Position numbers and translations under genes: made by a program. From the NCBI GenBank assembly GCA_021108035.1, contig JAIORQ010000026.1, positions 48,189 through 112,188 of the forward strand: a stretch of DNA of 64,000 bases, given 5' to 3'. This DNA comes from Bacteroidales bacterium (GTDB lineage: Bacteria > Bacteroidota > Bacteroidia > Bacteroidales > JAADGE01). This document shows positions 18,040 to 28,417 of this stretch, piece after piece; within the stretch, counting starts at the first letter, position 1; each line of letters begins with the position of its first letter. The notes under the pieces are model-generated. The model was not told where the DNA came from, did no database searches, and saw nothing but the letters and a program-made list of their open reading frames with translations.

Positions 18040-18867
18040 TTAAAATTTATAAATAAACACTATTTCAGGTGTTTTATAGTATGGGTTTATATTTGCCGTA
18101 AAATTAATTTTGCTTGTTTCCCTTAAATATGCTGTGGAATTATTATTTTTTGATGCTGCAATAAGAGTCCATATTATATTTGCCGACCATGTTGCAGCTG
18201 CAGTGTAAATAAAAATATTCGACATTGATTTTTGACTGCTGCTTTTCTTGAAAAAGTCACTTTCAGTTGAAATGGTTTCATTATTCAAATATTCCGTATA
18301 GTTATTATAAGCATTTTTATTAAAAACATACGACATTGCAGCAGTACCATAGGTAATTACTCCCAAAAGCAGATAAGCTTTTTTTTGTTTTACTTTTGTT
18401 ATCCCCATTCCGGGAAGAACAGCCGAAAGTAAAAGTACTTTTCCGGTTGAGACAGTTTTTTTAGGTTTTTCATTTATTACAAGTTCTTCTTCAATTATTT
18501 CAGGTTCTTCATTAACAATGAGTTCTGCTTTAACTTCTATACCAATTTCATCATCAATGAGAATTTTATCATCCAAAAAATCCCAAATAATTTGTTTGTT
18601 TTTTCCCCCTGCTATATTTTTTCCTGTATCGCCCGATACTGATTTAATATTTAATTTGCTTCCTGATGAATTTTTTATTTCTATCCAAACTTTAAATTTT
18701 TGATCTTGCTTATATGCTGTAAAATCATATGTTATTATTACTTTATCATCAATAATTTCAGCGGTTTTTGTAACGATTTTAAATTTTTGTGCATTAACAT
18801 CAACAGACCCGATAAACATCATAAGTAAAAAACATGCCGATAAAAAACTGAATTTTATATTTCTCAT
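18040..18867 (-). CDS. Exported protein with paired hydrophobic segments, partner of the caspase-like gene
   Basis: 275 residues. The signal peptide ends near VDVNAQ. Residues about 25-120 look beta-rich (KFKIVTKTAEIIDDKVIITYDF). The C-terminal half has two hydrophobic stretches (LLLSAVLPGMGITKV ... KAYLLLGVITYGTAAMSYVF, and IFIYTAAATWSANIIWTLIAA), resembling DUF5683-type small envelope proteins. It ends YKTPEIVFIYKF, a possible outer-membrane-like strand. It is first gene of a two-gene operon with the orthocaspase. Function unknown. Confidence 0.7.
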   Translation of the reverse strand: MRNIKFSFLSACFLLMMFIGSVDVNAQKFKIVTKTAEIIDDKVIITYDFTAYKQDQKFKVWIEIKNSSGSKLNIKSVSGDTGKNIAGGKNKQIIWDFLDDKILIDDEIGIEVKAELIVNEEPEIIEEELVINEKPKKTVSTGKVLLLSAVLPGMGITKVKQKKAYLLLGVITYGTAAMSYVFNKNAYNNYTEYLNNETISTESDFFKKSSSQKSMSNIFIYTAAATWSANIIWTLIAASKNNNSTAYLRETSKINFTANINPYYKTPEIVFIYKF

Positions 18868-19267
18868 AATAATTAGAAATGTTTTTATATTCTTTAAATA
18901 ATTGAACTGCTGTTATTTAATTATCGGTTAAATTTACAATAATTTTAGTTATAAAAAAAATAATCAATAAATTGTGTGCTTAAAAAAATCCTCAAATATT
19001 ATTTTGGATTTAAAAGAATATGTTCGATGAATTTATTGTATATACGAAAAAATAAATAAATTTGGAAAATCAATAATCTTATGCTTGCAGAAACTCTGAA
19101 TAAATTAAATGAGACTAATAAGATTTAAAAATAATTTTACTGTTTTTTAAAAGCAGATAGTTGTATAAAGCATCTTTTTTTTGCAACCTTTTTTAAATTT
19201 ATAATCTTTATACTTAGCAGTTTCGCAATTTATTGTAAAATACGTATTATATGTAGAAATTTATTTG

Positions 19268-19634
19268 TTGAATTAGGTCTTTAATTTCGGAGGCATATAC
19301 AGTTTCAGTAGCTACGGCATTTTCCGTCATTCGTCGGAACAGGTTATGCCGTAGAAAAGTAATTAGATAAAATTAGCCCATAATCATATAATATTGTGGG
19401 CTAAAGCCCCATATTTTTTGTCTTATTAAACTACTGTTAAGTCAAGTATTAAATTTTTGGTGTTGAATTAACTTTTAAGCGGATTAAAACCGCTAAAAAG
19501 TATGCTTCACATGTGCTTTTTAGCGGTTAGAACCGCTTAAAAGCTAACCCGAAGTTTCAGGTTTGACTTAACACTACGCCCTAAAGGACGTAGCTACTGA
19601 AAAATACCAAAGCGATTTTAAAGACCTAATTCAA
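19268..19634. mobile_element. 367-bp fold-back (MITE-like) element
   Basis: Perfect 17-bp terminal inverted repeats (TTGAATTAGGTCTTTAA at 19268-19284; complement at 19618-19634). Nested inverted repeats lie inside: TTCAGTAGCTACG against CGTAGCTACTGAA, and a long central hairpin built on AAGCGG..AACCGCTAAAAAG (19477-19500 with 19516-19539). TTATTTG flanks both ends (19261-19267 and 19636-19642) as a possible 7-bp target duplication. There is no coding capacity. The left part of the gap (18868-19260) holds nothing I can name. Confidence 0.75.
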
Positions 19635-19694
19635 ATTATTTGTATTACGTATTGCTGTATAGTATTTTATTATATAAACATAAAATTACCAAAA

Positions 19695-21500
19695 ATGAAA
19701 ATTTTAAAACCACTGTTATTAATTTTATTTTTTATAATTAGTATAAATTCATTTTCTCAGAAAAATGAAAAGAACAAAGCTACAAATACTTGGGACGGTA
19801 GTGAAGATATTAAATGGGATGAAAGTGGCAATTGGTCATTAGGTACAATACCGTCTTCTACTACAGATGTTATTATTCCGACTACACCTACCGGCAACAG
19901 TGATAATTTTCCGGAAAGAATCGGGATTAATGCAGTTTGTAACAATTTAACCATACAAGCGGGTGCAAAAATAACTGTGAGAAGTATTGACAGTTTGCAT
20001 GTTTACGGAAATTTACTTATCGAAACTCCTAATGATGCCGGTTCTGCAGGTTCATTAAAAGAATCCGGTCAATTAGCAGTTGACGGAACTGTTACATTTA
20101 AAAGATATTATAATGTTTCCGGCAGATGGCAATATATATGTTCTCCATTAAACAATTCAAACAGTGATTTATTTACAAAAAATACTTCAAGCGGAAATTT
20201 TAACCCTAATTTTCTTAAGTTTAATGAAGCATATGATTGTGATCCGAATCCCGACGGAACATATGCTGATTGGACAAATACAGATTTAGTTGAATCTTGG
20301 GAAAATCATCACAACGGAGAATCAGGTGCCGCTGAAAATCTTGGTACAGGTATCGGATACGCAACATATAATGAAGGAGATATTACAGTTACTTATTCCG
20401 GTTCTACTCATTCAGTTATAAACAACCAAGATATAAATATTCCTGTTACACTTAATTCAAATGACGATAATTCAGGGTATTATGACGGTTGGAACCTTGT
20501 CGGTAATCCATATACTTCAGCAATTCGATGGGGAAGAAGAAGTGCTGAAGATCCGGATGTTATTCAAAATACTGCATATTGTTGGGATTCTGATGCAAGT
20601 AATTATAAATATATTAATGGAAACGGAGGAAATGAGAGTGGTGACGGGTCAAATGTATTAAACGGAAGTACTGAATATATTGCAACAGGACAAGGTTTTT
20701 TTGTAAAAGCTACGGCAACAGGGAATTTTATTATGAAAAGTAGTTTAAGAAGTCATGCTTTACAAGATTTATGGAAGAACAAAAATTTTCAGGACAAATC
20801 ATTTTCAAACAACTCTATTGAGCCGGTAATTCAATATATTAAATTAAGAATTGAAGATAACAACTATTCAGATGAAACAGTTATCCGATTTACGGAAGAT
20901 GCAACTTATGAATTTGATGATGATTATGATGCATATAAACTTGCAAGCTCAAATGAAGATGTACCTTTAATATATTCTTTATCAGTAGATAAAAATACAA
21001 TTATGGCTATAAACTCATTACCCTTTCACGAAAATGATATTTACCGAATTCCTTTATGTCTTAAAACAAAAGAAGCAAAGCAATATACAATTATTCTTAA
21101 AGAATCTGAATATTCCGATTTGGATATATTTCTAAAAGATAATTATGAAAATAAACTTATTGATTTGAAAAAATTTAATCAATATTCATTTGATTTTGCC
21201 GGAGGTTCAGATAATAACAGATTTGCAATATATTACAGAACAAATTCTTCCGGTGTAAATCAAGATTTCATAAATAAAACAATGATATATCCTAATCCGT
21301 CAAACGGTAAATTTTTTATCGAAACAATTGAACAAGCAGTTTCAATAAAAGTTAATGATATTACAGGAAAAGAACTTATTTATACAGATATGCCGTTATT
21401 TAAAACAGAACTCAATCTTTCCGAATTTGCAAAAGGAATATATTTTATTACAGTAAATTATAAAACAGAATCTGTTACAAAGAAAATTATAATTCAATAA
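19695..21500 (+). CDS. T9SS-secreted protein with N-terminal beta-helix-like region
   Basis: 601 residues. The signal peptide ends near SINSFSQ. It continues with a motif seen in surface proteins of this phylum (TWDGSEDIKWDESGNWSLG ... NNLTIQAGAKITV). The middle (GRWQYICSPLNNSNSDLF ... DGWNLVGNPYTSAI) is typical of large secreted Bacteroidota proteins of unknown role. The C-terminus is a T9SS type A domain (MIYPNPSNGKFFIET ... SEFAKGIYFITV). It ends 20 bases before the giant adhesin gene, so the two are probably co-transcribed. Confidence 0.8.
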   Translation: MKILKPLLLILFFIISINSFSQKNEKNKATNTWDGSEDIKWDESGNWSLGTIPSSTTDVIIPTTPTGNSDNFPERIGINAVCNNLTIQAGAKITVRSIDSLHVYGNLLIETPNDAGSAGSLKESGQLAVDGTVTFKRYYNVSGRWQYICSPLNNSNSDLFTKNTSSGNFNPNFLKFNEAYDCDPNPDGTYADWTNTDLVESWENHHNGESGAAENLGTGIGYATYNEGDITVTYSGSTHSVINNQDINIPVTLNSNDDNSGYYDGWNLVGNPYTSAIRWGRRSAEDPDVIQNTAYCWDSDASNYKYINGNGGNESGDGSNVLNGSTEYIATGQGFFVKATATGNFIMKSSLRSHALQDLWKNKNFQDKSFSNNSIEPVIQYIKLRIEDNNYSDETVIRFTEDATYEFDDDYDAYKLASSNEDVPLIYSLSVDKNTIMAINSLPFHENDIYRIPLCLKTKEAKQYTIILKESEYSDLDIFLKDNYENKLIDLKKFNQYSFDFAGGSDNNRFAIYYRTNSSGVNQDFINKTMIYPNPSNGKFFIETIEQAVSIKVNDITGKELIYTDMPLFKTELNLSEFAKGIYFITVNYKTESVTKKIIIQ

Positions 21501-21520
21501 AACTATAAAAACTGATTAAA

Positions 21521-24500
21521 ATGAAGAATATACTATTTTTATTAATAAGCGTATTTATTTTTAATAATTCATTATTCGCTCAATTAACTGTTTCTGACGG
21601 ACATACGGCACAAGAACTTGCCGATATTTTTACGGGGCAAAGTGTTAATGCTCAAAATTGTGAGATTGTTCAAGGAGAAAGTTTACAATACGGGTCATTT
21701 ACTTTTACCGGAGACGGACTTGATGTAAGTTCCGGGGTGATATTATCAACCGGAAATATTTTTAATGCAGTAGGCCCGAATGATAATCCTGCAACTTCAA
21801 CGGGTTTTGGCGGTCCCGGTAATATTTTGTTTGATCTTCTTCCGATAAATTACGGACCAAATGAAACTTTTGATGCTGTTTTATTTCAATTCGACTTTCA
21901 AGTATTATCTGATTCTATCGAATTTGAATATATTTTTTTATCGGAAGAATATAATGAAATTCTGGGAGACCCGGAATATAATGATGCTTTTGCATTTTTT
22001 ATCAGCGGACCCGGAATTGACGGTGAAAAGAACTTAGCAGTTGTTCCCGGACAAACAGTTCCGGTTACTGCAAATACAATTAATAATGATTCTTTTTGGC
22101 AATTTTATCAAGATAATGAAGATGGTAATACCAATATTGAATTTGATGGTTTTACGACTTTAATGAAGGCAAAAACAAAAGGTTTGATACCTTGTGAAAC
22201 ATATACATTGAAATTAATATTAGCAGACGGAGGTGATGATTATACCGATTCAGGAGTTTTGCTGAAGGAAAATTCACTTTCTCAATCTGTTGTTACAGTT
22301 AGTACAGAAACATACAGCGGAAATGATATTGCAATAGAAAGTTGTGTAAATGCAAATTTTTTGTTTGAATTAGATCATCCTCAAACGGAAGATATTGAGA
22401 TAGATTTAACTATTAAAGGTACTGCAGTTAACGGTGTTGATTACGAATATATTGATCCGCATGTTGTTATTCCTGCAGGGCAAACAACAGCTACTTTAAT
22501 TGTTAAAGCCATAAATGACGGTTTGTCGGAAGGACAAGAATCAATTTATATGATTTATACACCTGTTCCTTGCCAAGCTCCTGATACTGCAAAATTATTT
22601 ATTGATGACTATGATCAAATTATCTTCACAGCAAATGGTGTGGATGCATTATGTAACGGATCAGCTAACGGAGAAATTGATATTGACATACAAGGCGGAT
22701 TTACACCTTATACTTTTTATGTTACTGATACTCTTTCATTAGAACAACAAATTTTTACGGAATTACCAATAACAGGTTTAGATTCCGGAACTTATAAATT
22801 AGATGTTATTGACAGTTACGGATGCAAAGCGGAAGATATTGTATTTGGAGGAGAATTTAATGCAGGACAAACATTTTTACCCGACGGAACCGGTGTATCT
22901 TATGAAAGCGTAATTGAAATTTCAGGTTTTCAAGAAGGGCAACTTTTAGAAACTCCTGATCAAATTGTTAATATCACAGCAGTATTAGAACATTCTTATG
23001 TAAATGATTTATCTGTTTTAATAGAAGCACCTAACGGCTCTCAAGTTATATTAAAACAATTTGATACAAGCGGAGGAGGTACGTGTGACCTTGGAGAACC
23101 GGTTGCATCAGGCCCCATTGATACTTGGAACTCTTCTAATATTACTCCCGGTCTGGGGTATGAATATACATGGAATCATAATCCTGTTTTCGAAACGATG
23201 AATCAAGAGTTATTATCACCCGATTTGCCTTATCATACTTATGTTTCAACTTGGGGAAATACATTATCTGATTATTATTTGCCGGCAGGTTCTTACTCTT
23301 CCGAAAATCCATTGGGAACATTTGTAGGAACTGAACTTAACGGTGATTGGAAAATTGTCGTTACTGATAACATGGGATTAGATAACGGCTATATTTTCAG
23401 TTGGAATATCAGTTTAAGTTCTGACAGACCTGACTCTATTGTTGATATCAGTCATCCGCCTATACCAATTGTAAGTTCTGTAAACACAGATCCGACATGC
23501 GGAGAAAGTAACGGAAGTATTGATATTTCTGTCAGCGACGGGAATCCTCCTTTTTCATATCTTTGGAATACCGGAGCAACTGCACAAGATTTATTTGATG
23601 TTTCGAGTGGTGCTTATGATGTTAATATTACTGATTATAATTCTTGTGTATATAATTTCTTATTTAATTTATCAGATGCAGGTGGCTCATTATCATTAAG
23701 TGCCGATGTTTTCAGCGAAACTTGTCCCGAATCATCGGACGGCAGTATTGATCTGACTGCTGACGGTACAGAACCTATTACATATTCTTGGAATACAGGC
23801 TCAACAAATCAAGACATTGATAATTTGGCACCCGGAAATTATACAGTAAATGTTTCTGACGGAAACAACTGTAATGCTGTAGAAACCTATGTTGTTGAAG
23901 AGGCAACCGAAATTAATATAACATCAGAAATTACTGATGAAAATTGCGGTGATCACGAAGGAAGTATTGATATAACTGTTGCAGGAGGAATTCAGCCATA
24001 CATTTTTTTATGGTCAAACGGTGAAACTACTGAAGATATTGACGAATTGGCACAAGGAGATTATACTGTAACAATTACAGACCTAAACGGATGTACAAAA
24101 GAAGAAAGTTTTCATATAACAAATTATGTAGGTAATTGTATTGTTGATTGTGATTTAGAAATTACAAATGCTGATTTAACAGATGAAAGTTGCGGAGACG
24201 GTAACGGAGCAATTGATTTAACAATTTTCACGTCTTTCTCTCCTTACAATGTATCATGGAATAACGGTGCAACAACCGATAATATCAGTTCTTTATCGGA
24301 AGGTGAATATATAATAACAATAACTGATGCTGAAGGATGCGAATTAGTTCAAATCTATAATATTGAAAATCAAAGCGGAGATTTTGTAATATCAGATTTT
24401 ACAACCACAGATGAAACATGCGGTAACGGAACCGGGAGTATTGATATTACAATATACGGAGGTGCCGGACCCTATTCTTACTTATGGTCAAACGCTGCAA

Positions 24501-27500
24501 CTACAGAAGATATTTTAGATTTAAATGCCGGAGAATATACAGTTACTGTTACTGATGCAAATTTATGTTCTGTATCCGAAATAATTACTGTTAATAACAA
24601 TTCAGGAGATTTAGAACAAACTTGGGGAAATGCAGTAAATGAAATTTGCGGAAACAGTGAAGGTTCAATTGATATTTTAATAAACGGCGGTTCAAAACCT
24701 TATAACTATAATTGGTCAAATGGTGCAGTAACTGAAGATTTAATCGGTATCAGTGCAGGAACATATAATTGTATCGTAACAGATAATGACGGATGTTCAA
24801 TAGCAACAGAAACTTATAATATTGACAACGAGCCCGGAACATTAAACATTGATGATATTGATGTGGATAATGAAATTTGCGGAAACAGTCTCGGAGAAAT
24901 TGAGATTGTGATTTCAGGCGGTACAGAGCCATATATTTATAATTGGTCAAACGGGGAAACAACTAAAGATATTTTTAATCTTTCTGCCGGCACTTATTCA
25001 GCAATAATAAACGATGATAACGGCTGTTTGGTAAACACGGGAGAATTAACAATTATTAATGAATCCGGAACAATGGAATTATCTGATATTATTGTAACAG
25101 ATGAAGTTTGTAATAATAATTCCGGAGAAATTGATATAACAATTTCAGGCGGTACTGAACCATACGCATATAATTGGAGTAACGGAAATACTGCAGAGGA
25201 TTTAACAGGTTTAAATGAAGGAAATTATTCATGTCAAATTATTGATGATAACGGATGTCTTTTAGATATTAATACTACCGTAAATAATGATCAAGGAACA
25301 TTAGCTGTTGACAATTTAATTGTAACTGATGAAGATTGCGGTCAATCAAACGGTGCTGTTGATTTACAGATATCAGGAGGTAATGCTCCGGTATTTTATA
25401 ATTGGAATAACGGTGCTGATACTCAAGATTTAACTTCAATACCGGCAGGTAATTACAATTGTATAATTACAGATAATCTCGGATGTTCGGTTAATGCAAA
25501 TGCAGATGTTGTTAATAATGCAGGAACACTTTCTTTGGATGCTTATGCTCTGATAAATGAAACATGCGGAAACTCTGACGGTTCAATAGATATTACAGTA
25601 TCGGGAGATGAAACTCCAATAACTTTCTTATGGAGCAACGGAGCAACAACAGAAGATATTTCCGGAATTCCGGCAGGAGAATATTCTTGTACTGTTACAG
25701 ATGATATTGGTTGCAGTATAATTGCCGGTCCCTATACAATTAATAATTTTGCAAGTACACTTTCTGTTGATAATATTGATGTTGTTAATGAAGTTTGTGA
25801 AGACGGTCAAGGCAGTATTGATTTAACTGTTTCAGGGGGAACTGTACCAATAAATTATTATTGGAGTACCGGTGCAACAACAGAAGATATTTCAAATTTA
25901 TCTGCCGGAATATATACTTACACTATTACTGATGATGAAGATTGTTCAGTAACCGGAAATGTTGAAATATTTAACGATGCCGGGACATTAAGTCTGGATT
26001 CTTATATAAAAACAGATGAAAGTTGCAATGCAAACAACGGAGCAATTGACATTACTATTTCCGGAGGTATTGCACCTGTTAGTTTTCTTTGGAATACAGG
26101 TCATACAACAGAAGATATAGATAATTTGAATGAAGGTATATATCAAGTTACAATTACTGATAATAACAATTGTCAAATAGTATCTGATGAATTTAATGTG
26201 ATTAATACAAGCGGAGATATTTTTATTGAATATTCAGAAGTAACGGATGAGAATTGCGGTTTATCAGACGGAGCAATAGATATAACACCTGCAAATGGTG
26301 TTGAACCATATAGTTTTGCTTGGAGTAACGGTGCAGATACAGAAGATGTTGAGAACTTATCAGCCGAGAATTATTCTGTTATGATAACAGATGATATGGG
26401 ATGTTCACATTCAGAATCATTTACAGTTGAAAACGTAACAAACGGATTTGAAATAGCCGATGCTGTTATAACAAACGAAACATGCGGAACAGGCAACGGA
26501 AGTATTGATATTACTGTTATTGGCGGAACACCTTCATATAACTATTCATGGAGTACAGGAGCGACAACGGAAGATATTACTGATTTATCTGCCGGTGATT
26601 ATACCTGTACAGTAACAGATGATGTCGGATGTTCTTTAACTGAAACTTATGAAGTTATAAATACAACAACCGGTTTAGAAATTACTTTAGAAAGTATTCA
26701 AAACGATTATTGTAACGGACACACCGGAGCAATTAACCTAAACGTTCACAGCGGTGCCGAACCATATACATTTATTTGGAGCAACGGAGCAACAACAGAA
26801 GATATTACCGATCTTGCGGCAGGAACATACGCAATCAGTGTTACTGATAATTCAGGTTGTGAAACTTCATCCGAATATCAAATTTTAAACATAATAAATG
26901 AAAATCTCGGGATAACAAATATACAAGTAACTGATGATGTTTGTAACCAAGGAGAAGGTATAATAGAATTTGAACCTTTAGTTCCCAGAACCTATATTTA
27001 CAAATTAAATGATGCCGGAGATACTAATAATCCGTTATTTGAAAACTTAATGCCTGATAATTATATTATTTCTATACATGACGGCGGTTGTGTTGCTCAA
27101 GAAAATGTAACAGTAGGTAACGAAGTTTCTTTTACTGTAAATGTGGTAAATGTTAATCCTGAATTTTGCGGAGGATCAGACGGAGGAATAAATATATCCG
27201 TAAATCCGTCAAACGGAAATTATTCCTATGAATGGAGTAACGGTGCAACCACTCAAGATTTGAATAATATTCCTGCAGGAACATATATTTGCCAAATAAC
27301 TGATGATGATGAAGGATGTACAGATGAAATAACAGTTGATGTTCCTGCTGAAGGATGGTTTGAAACTTTAACAGATATTACAAATGAAATGTGCGGACAG
27401 GCTAACGGAGCTATTGATTTAACAGTAATCCCGAATGATACATATACCTATCAATGGAGCAACGGAGCAACAACGCAGGATATTGAGAACCTTTCAGCAG

Positions 27501-28300
27501 GAGATTATTCTTGTGTTGTTACTGATGATTATGGTTGTGAAATAATTGTTGAAGAAACGATTGTAAATAATACAGGAACACTAAACGTTACAGAATATGT
27601 GCATGATGATAATTGCGGTGTATCAAGCGGTTATATTAATCTTACTATAACAGGTGCACCAAACGGTTACAGTGTTCTTTGGAATACCGGAGCAACAACC
27701 GATAATATTGAAAATTTACAGGCAGGAGATTATTCGGTTACAGTAACAAATGATGAAACCGGATGCGAATTTTATGATGAATACACAATTGAAACAGTAG
27801 GGATTTATACAATGTCAGCTGAAATAACAAACAGCTCTTGTCAAACTTGTAACGATGGTTCAATAGATCTTTCTGTCGATCCTAATACCTTTATTTTTGA
27901 CTTTAGTTGGAGTAATTCAGAAACAACTGAAGATATTACTAATCTGTTGCCGGATGATTATACTGTAACAGTTAATAATGAATATGGTTGCGTATATTCA
28001 GAAATATACACAGTTAGTTATGAATCAGGTATTGATGTAAGAAATCAAGACTTAAATGTAAGTATTTATCCAAACCCTGTTGAAAATATTTTATATGTTA
28101 AATATGAATTTTCAAACAATGAAGATATTCATATAACAATTTACAATATGCTCGGAAAGATAATTTCGGAAGATATGATTGTAGATGATAAAGGAATAAA
28201 ACAAATTAATACAAGTAATCTCGGAGCAGGTATTTATTTTGTAAAAATTAATACATCAAAAGCTTCCCGGACTTTCAAACTCTATAAAAACACCAAATAG
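21521..28300 (+). CDS. Giant T9SS-exported adhesin with about 20 SprB-type repeats
   Basis: 2259 residues. In order: signal peptide (to LFAQ); choice-of-anchor-L domain (about 22-260, TAQELADIFTGQSVNAQNC ... FEYIFLSEEYNEI); Calx-beta-like segment (about 270-365); one SprB-like unit; a proprotein-convertase P-like domain (about 453-636, ELNGDWKIVVTDNMGLDNGY). Then about 20 tandem 75-80-residue SprB-type repeats (about 650-2168) on the pattern DExCGxxxGSIDIxVxGGxxPYxYxWSNGATTEDIxxLxAGxYxxxVTDxxGC. The end is a T9SS type A domain (VSIYPNPVENILYV ... GIYFVKIN). SprB in Flavobacterium is the mobile gliding adhesin; these repeats suggest surface adhesion here. Each repeat carries a conserved Cys pair. 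Confidence 0.92.
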   Translation: MKNILFLLISVFIFNNSLFAQLTVSDGHTAQELADIFTGQSVNAQNCEIVQGESLQYGSFTFTGDGLDVSSGVILSTGNIFNAVGPNDNPATSTGFGGPGNILFDLLPINYGPNETFDAVLFQFDFQVLSDSIEFEYIFLSEEYNEILGDPEYNDAFAFFISGPGIDGEKNLAVVPGQTVPVTANTINNDSFWQFYQDNEDGNTNIEFDGFTTLMKAKTKGLIPCETYTLKLILADGGDDYTDSGVLLKENSLSQSVVTVSTETYSGNDIAIESCVNANFLFELDHPQTEDIEIDLTIKGTAVNGVDYEYIDPHVVIPAGQTTATLIVKAINDGLSEGQESIYMIYTPVPCQAPDTAKLFIDDYDQIIFTANGVDALCNGSANGEIDIDIQGGFTPYTFYVTDTLSLEQQIFTELPITGLDSGTYKLDVIDSYGCKAEDIVFGGEFNAGQTFLPDGTGVSYESVIEISGFQEGQLLETPDQIVNITAVLEHSYVNDLSVLIEAPNGSQVILKQFDTSGGGTCDLGEPVASGPIDTWNSSNITPGLGYEYTWNHNPVFETMNQELLSPDLPYHTYVSTWGNTLSDYYLPAGSYSSENPLGTFVGTELNGDWKIVVTDNMGLDNGYIFSWNISLSSDRPDSIVDISHPPIPIVSSVNTDPTCGESNGSIDISVSDGNPPFSYLWNTGATAQDLFDVSSGAYDVNITDYNSCVYNFLFNLSDAGGSLSLSADVFSETCPESSDGSIDLTADGTEPITYSWNTGSTNQDIDNLAPGNYTVNVSDGNNCNAVETYVVEEATEINITSEITDENCGDHEGSIDITVAGGIQPYIFLWSNGETTEDIDELAQGDYTVTITDLNGCTKEESFHITNYVGNCIVDCDLEITNADLTDESCGDGNGAIDLTIFTSFSPYNVSWNNGATTDNISSLSEGEYIITITDAEGCELVQIYNIENQSGDFVISDFTTTDETCGNGTGSIDITIYGGAGPYSYLWSNAATTEDILDLNAGEYTVTVTDANLCSVSEIITVNNNSGDLEQTWGNAVNEICGNSEGSIDILINGGSKPYNYNWSNGAVTEDLIGISAGTYNCIVTDNDGCSIATETYNIDNEPGTLNIDDIDVDNEICGNSLGEIEIVISGGTEPYIYNWSNGETTKDIFNLSAGTYSAIINDDNGCLVNTGELTIINESGTMELSDIIVTDEVCNNNSGEIDITISGGTEPYAYNWSNGNTAEDLTGLNEGNYSCQIIDDNGCLLDINTTVNNDQGTLAVDNLIVTDEDCGQSNGAVDLQISGGNAPVFYNWNNGADTQDLTSIPAGNYNCIITDNLGCSVNANADVVNNAGTLSLDAYALINETCGNSDGSIDITVSGDETPITFLWSNGATTEDISGIPAGEYSCTVTDDIGCSIIAGPYTINNFASTLSVDNIDVVNEVCEDGQGSIDLTVSGGTVPINYYWSTGATTEDISNLSAGIYTYTITDDEDCSVTGNVEIFNDAGTLSLDSYIKTDESCNANNGAIDITISGGIAPVSFLWNTGHTTEDIDNLNEGIYQVTITDNNNCQIVSDEFNVINTSGDIFIEYSEVTDENCGLSDGAIDITPANGVEPYSFAWSNGADTEDVENLSAENYSVMITDDMGCSHSESFTVENVTNGFEIADAVITNETCGTGNGSIDITVIGGTPSYNYSWSTGATTEDITDLSAGDYTCTVTDDVGCSLTETYEVINTTTGLEITLESIQNDYCNGHTGAINLNVHSGAEPYTFIWSNGATTEDITDLAAGTYAISVTDNSGCETSSEYQILNIINENLGITNIQVTDDVCNQGEGIIEFEPLVPRTYIYKLNDAGDTNNPLFENLMPDNYIISIHDGGCVAQENVTVGNEVSFTVNVVNVNPEFCGGSDGGINISVNPSNGNYSYEWSNGATTQDLNNIPAGTYICQITDDDEGCTDEITVDVPAEGWFETLTDITNEMCGQANGAIDLTVIPNDTYTYQWSNGATTQDIENLSAGDYSCVVTDDYGCEIIVEETIVNNTGTLNVTEYVHDDNCGVSSGYINLTITGAPNGYSVLWNTGATTDNIENLQAGDYSVTVTNDETGCEFYDEYTIETVGIYTMSAEITNSSCQTCNDGSIDLSVDPNTFIFDFSWSNSETTEDITNLLPDDYTVTVNNEYGCVYSEIYTVSYESGIDVRNQDLNVSIYPNPVENILYVKYEFSNNEDIHITIYNMLGKIISEDMIVDDKGIKQINTSNLGAGIYFVKINTSKASRTFKLYKNTK

Positions 28301-28321
28301 CTTTTTTTATTACAGAGTTTT

Positions 28322-28357
28322 CAGCCGGACTTATTCATAAGTTCGGTTGTTTTTTTA
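28322..28357 (+). terminator. Terminator of the adhesin operon
   Basis: A 12-bp stem CAGCCGGACTTA / TAAGTTCGGTTG (G-U pairs) with a TTCA loop, followed by a run of seven T. Confidence 0.88.
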
Positions 28358-28417
28358 TAAAGAACTCAAAAAATTAAGGGATATACATTTTACTTCTGTC
28401 ATAGTAGTAAAAAAGTT

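Noticed and set aside
18868..19260. Gene or RNA in the gap before the fold-back element
   Set aside because: Stops in all frames, no promoter, hairpin or known RNA pattern that I could support.
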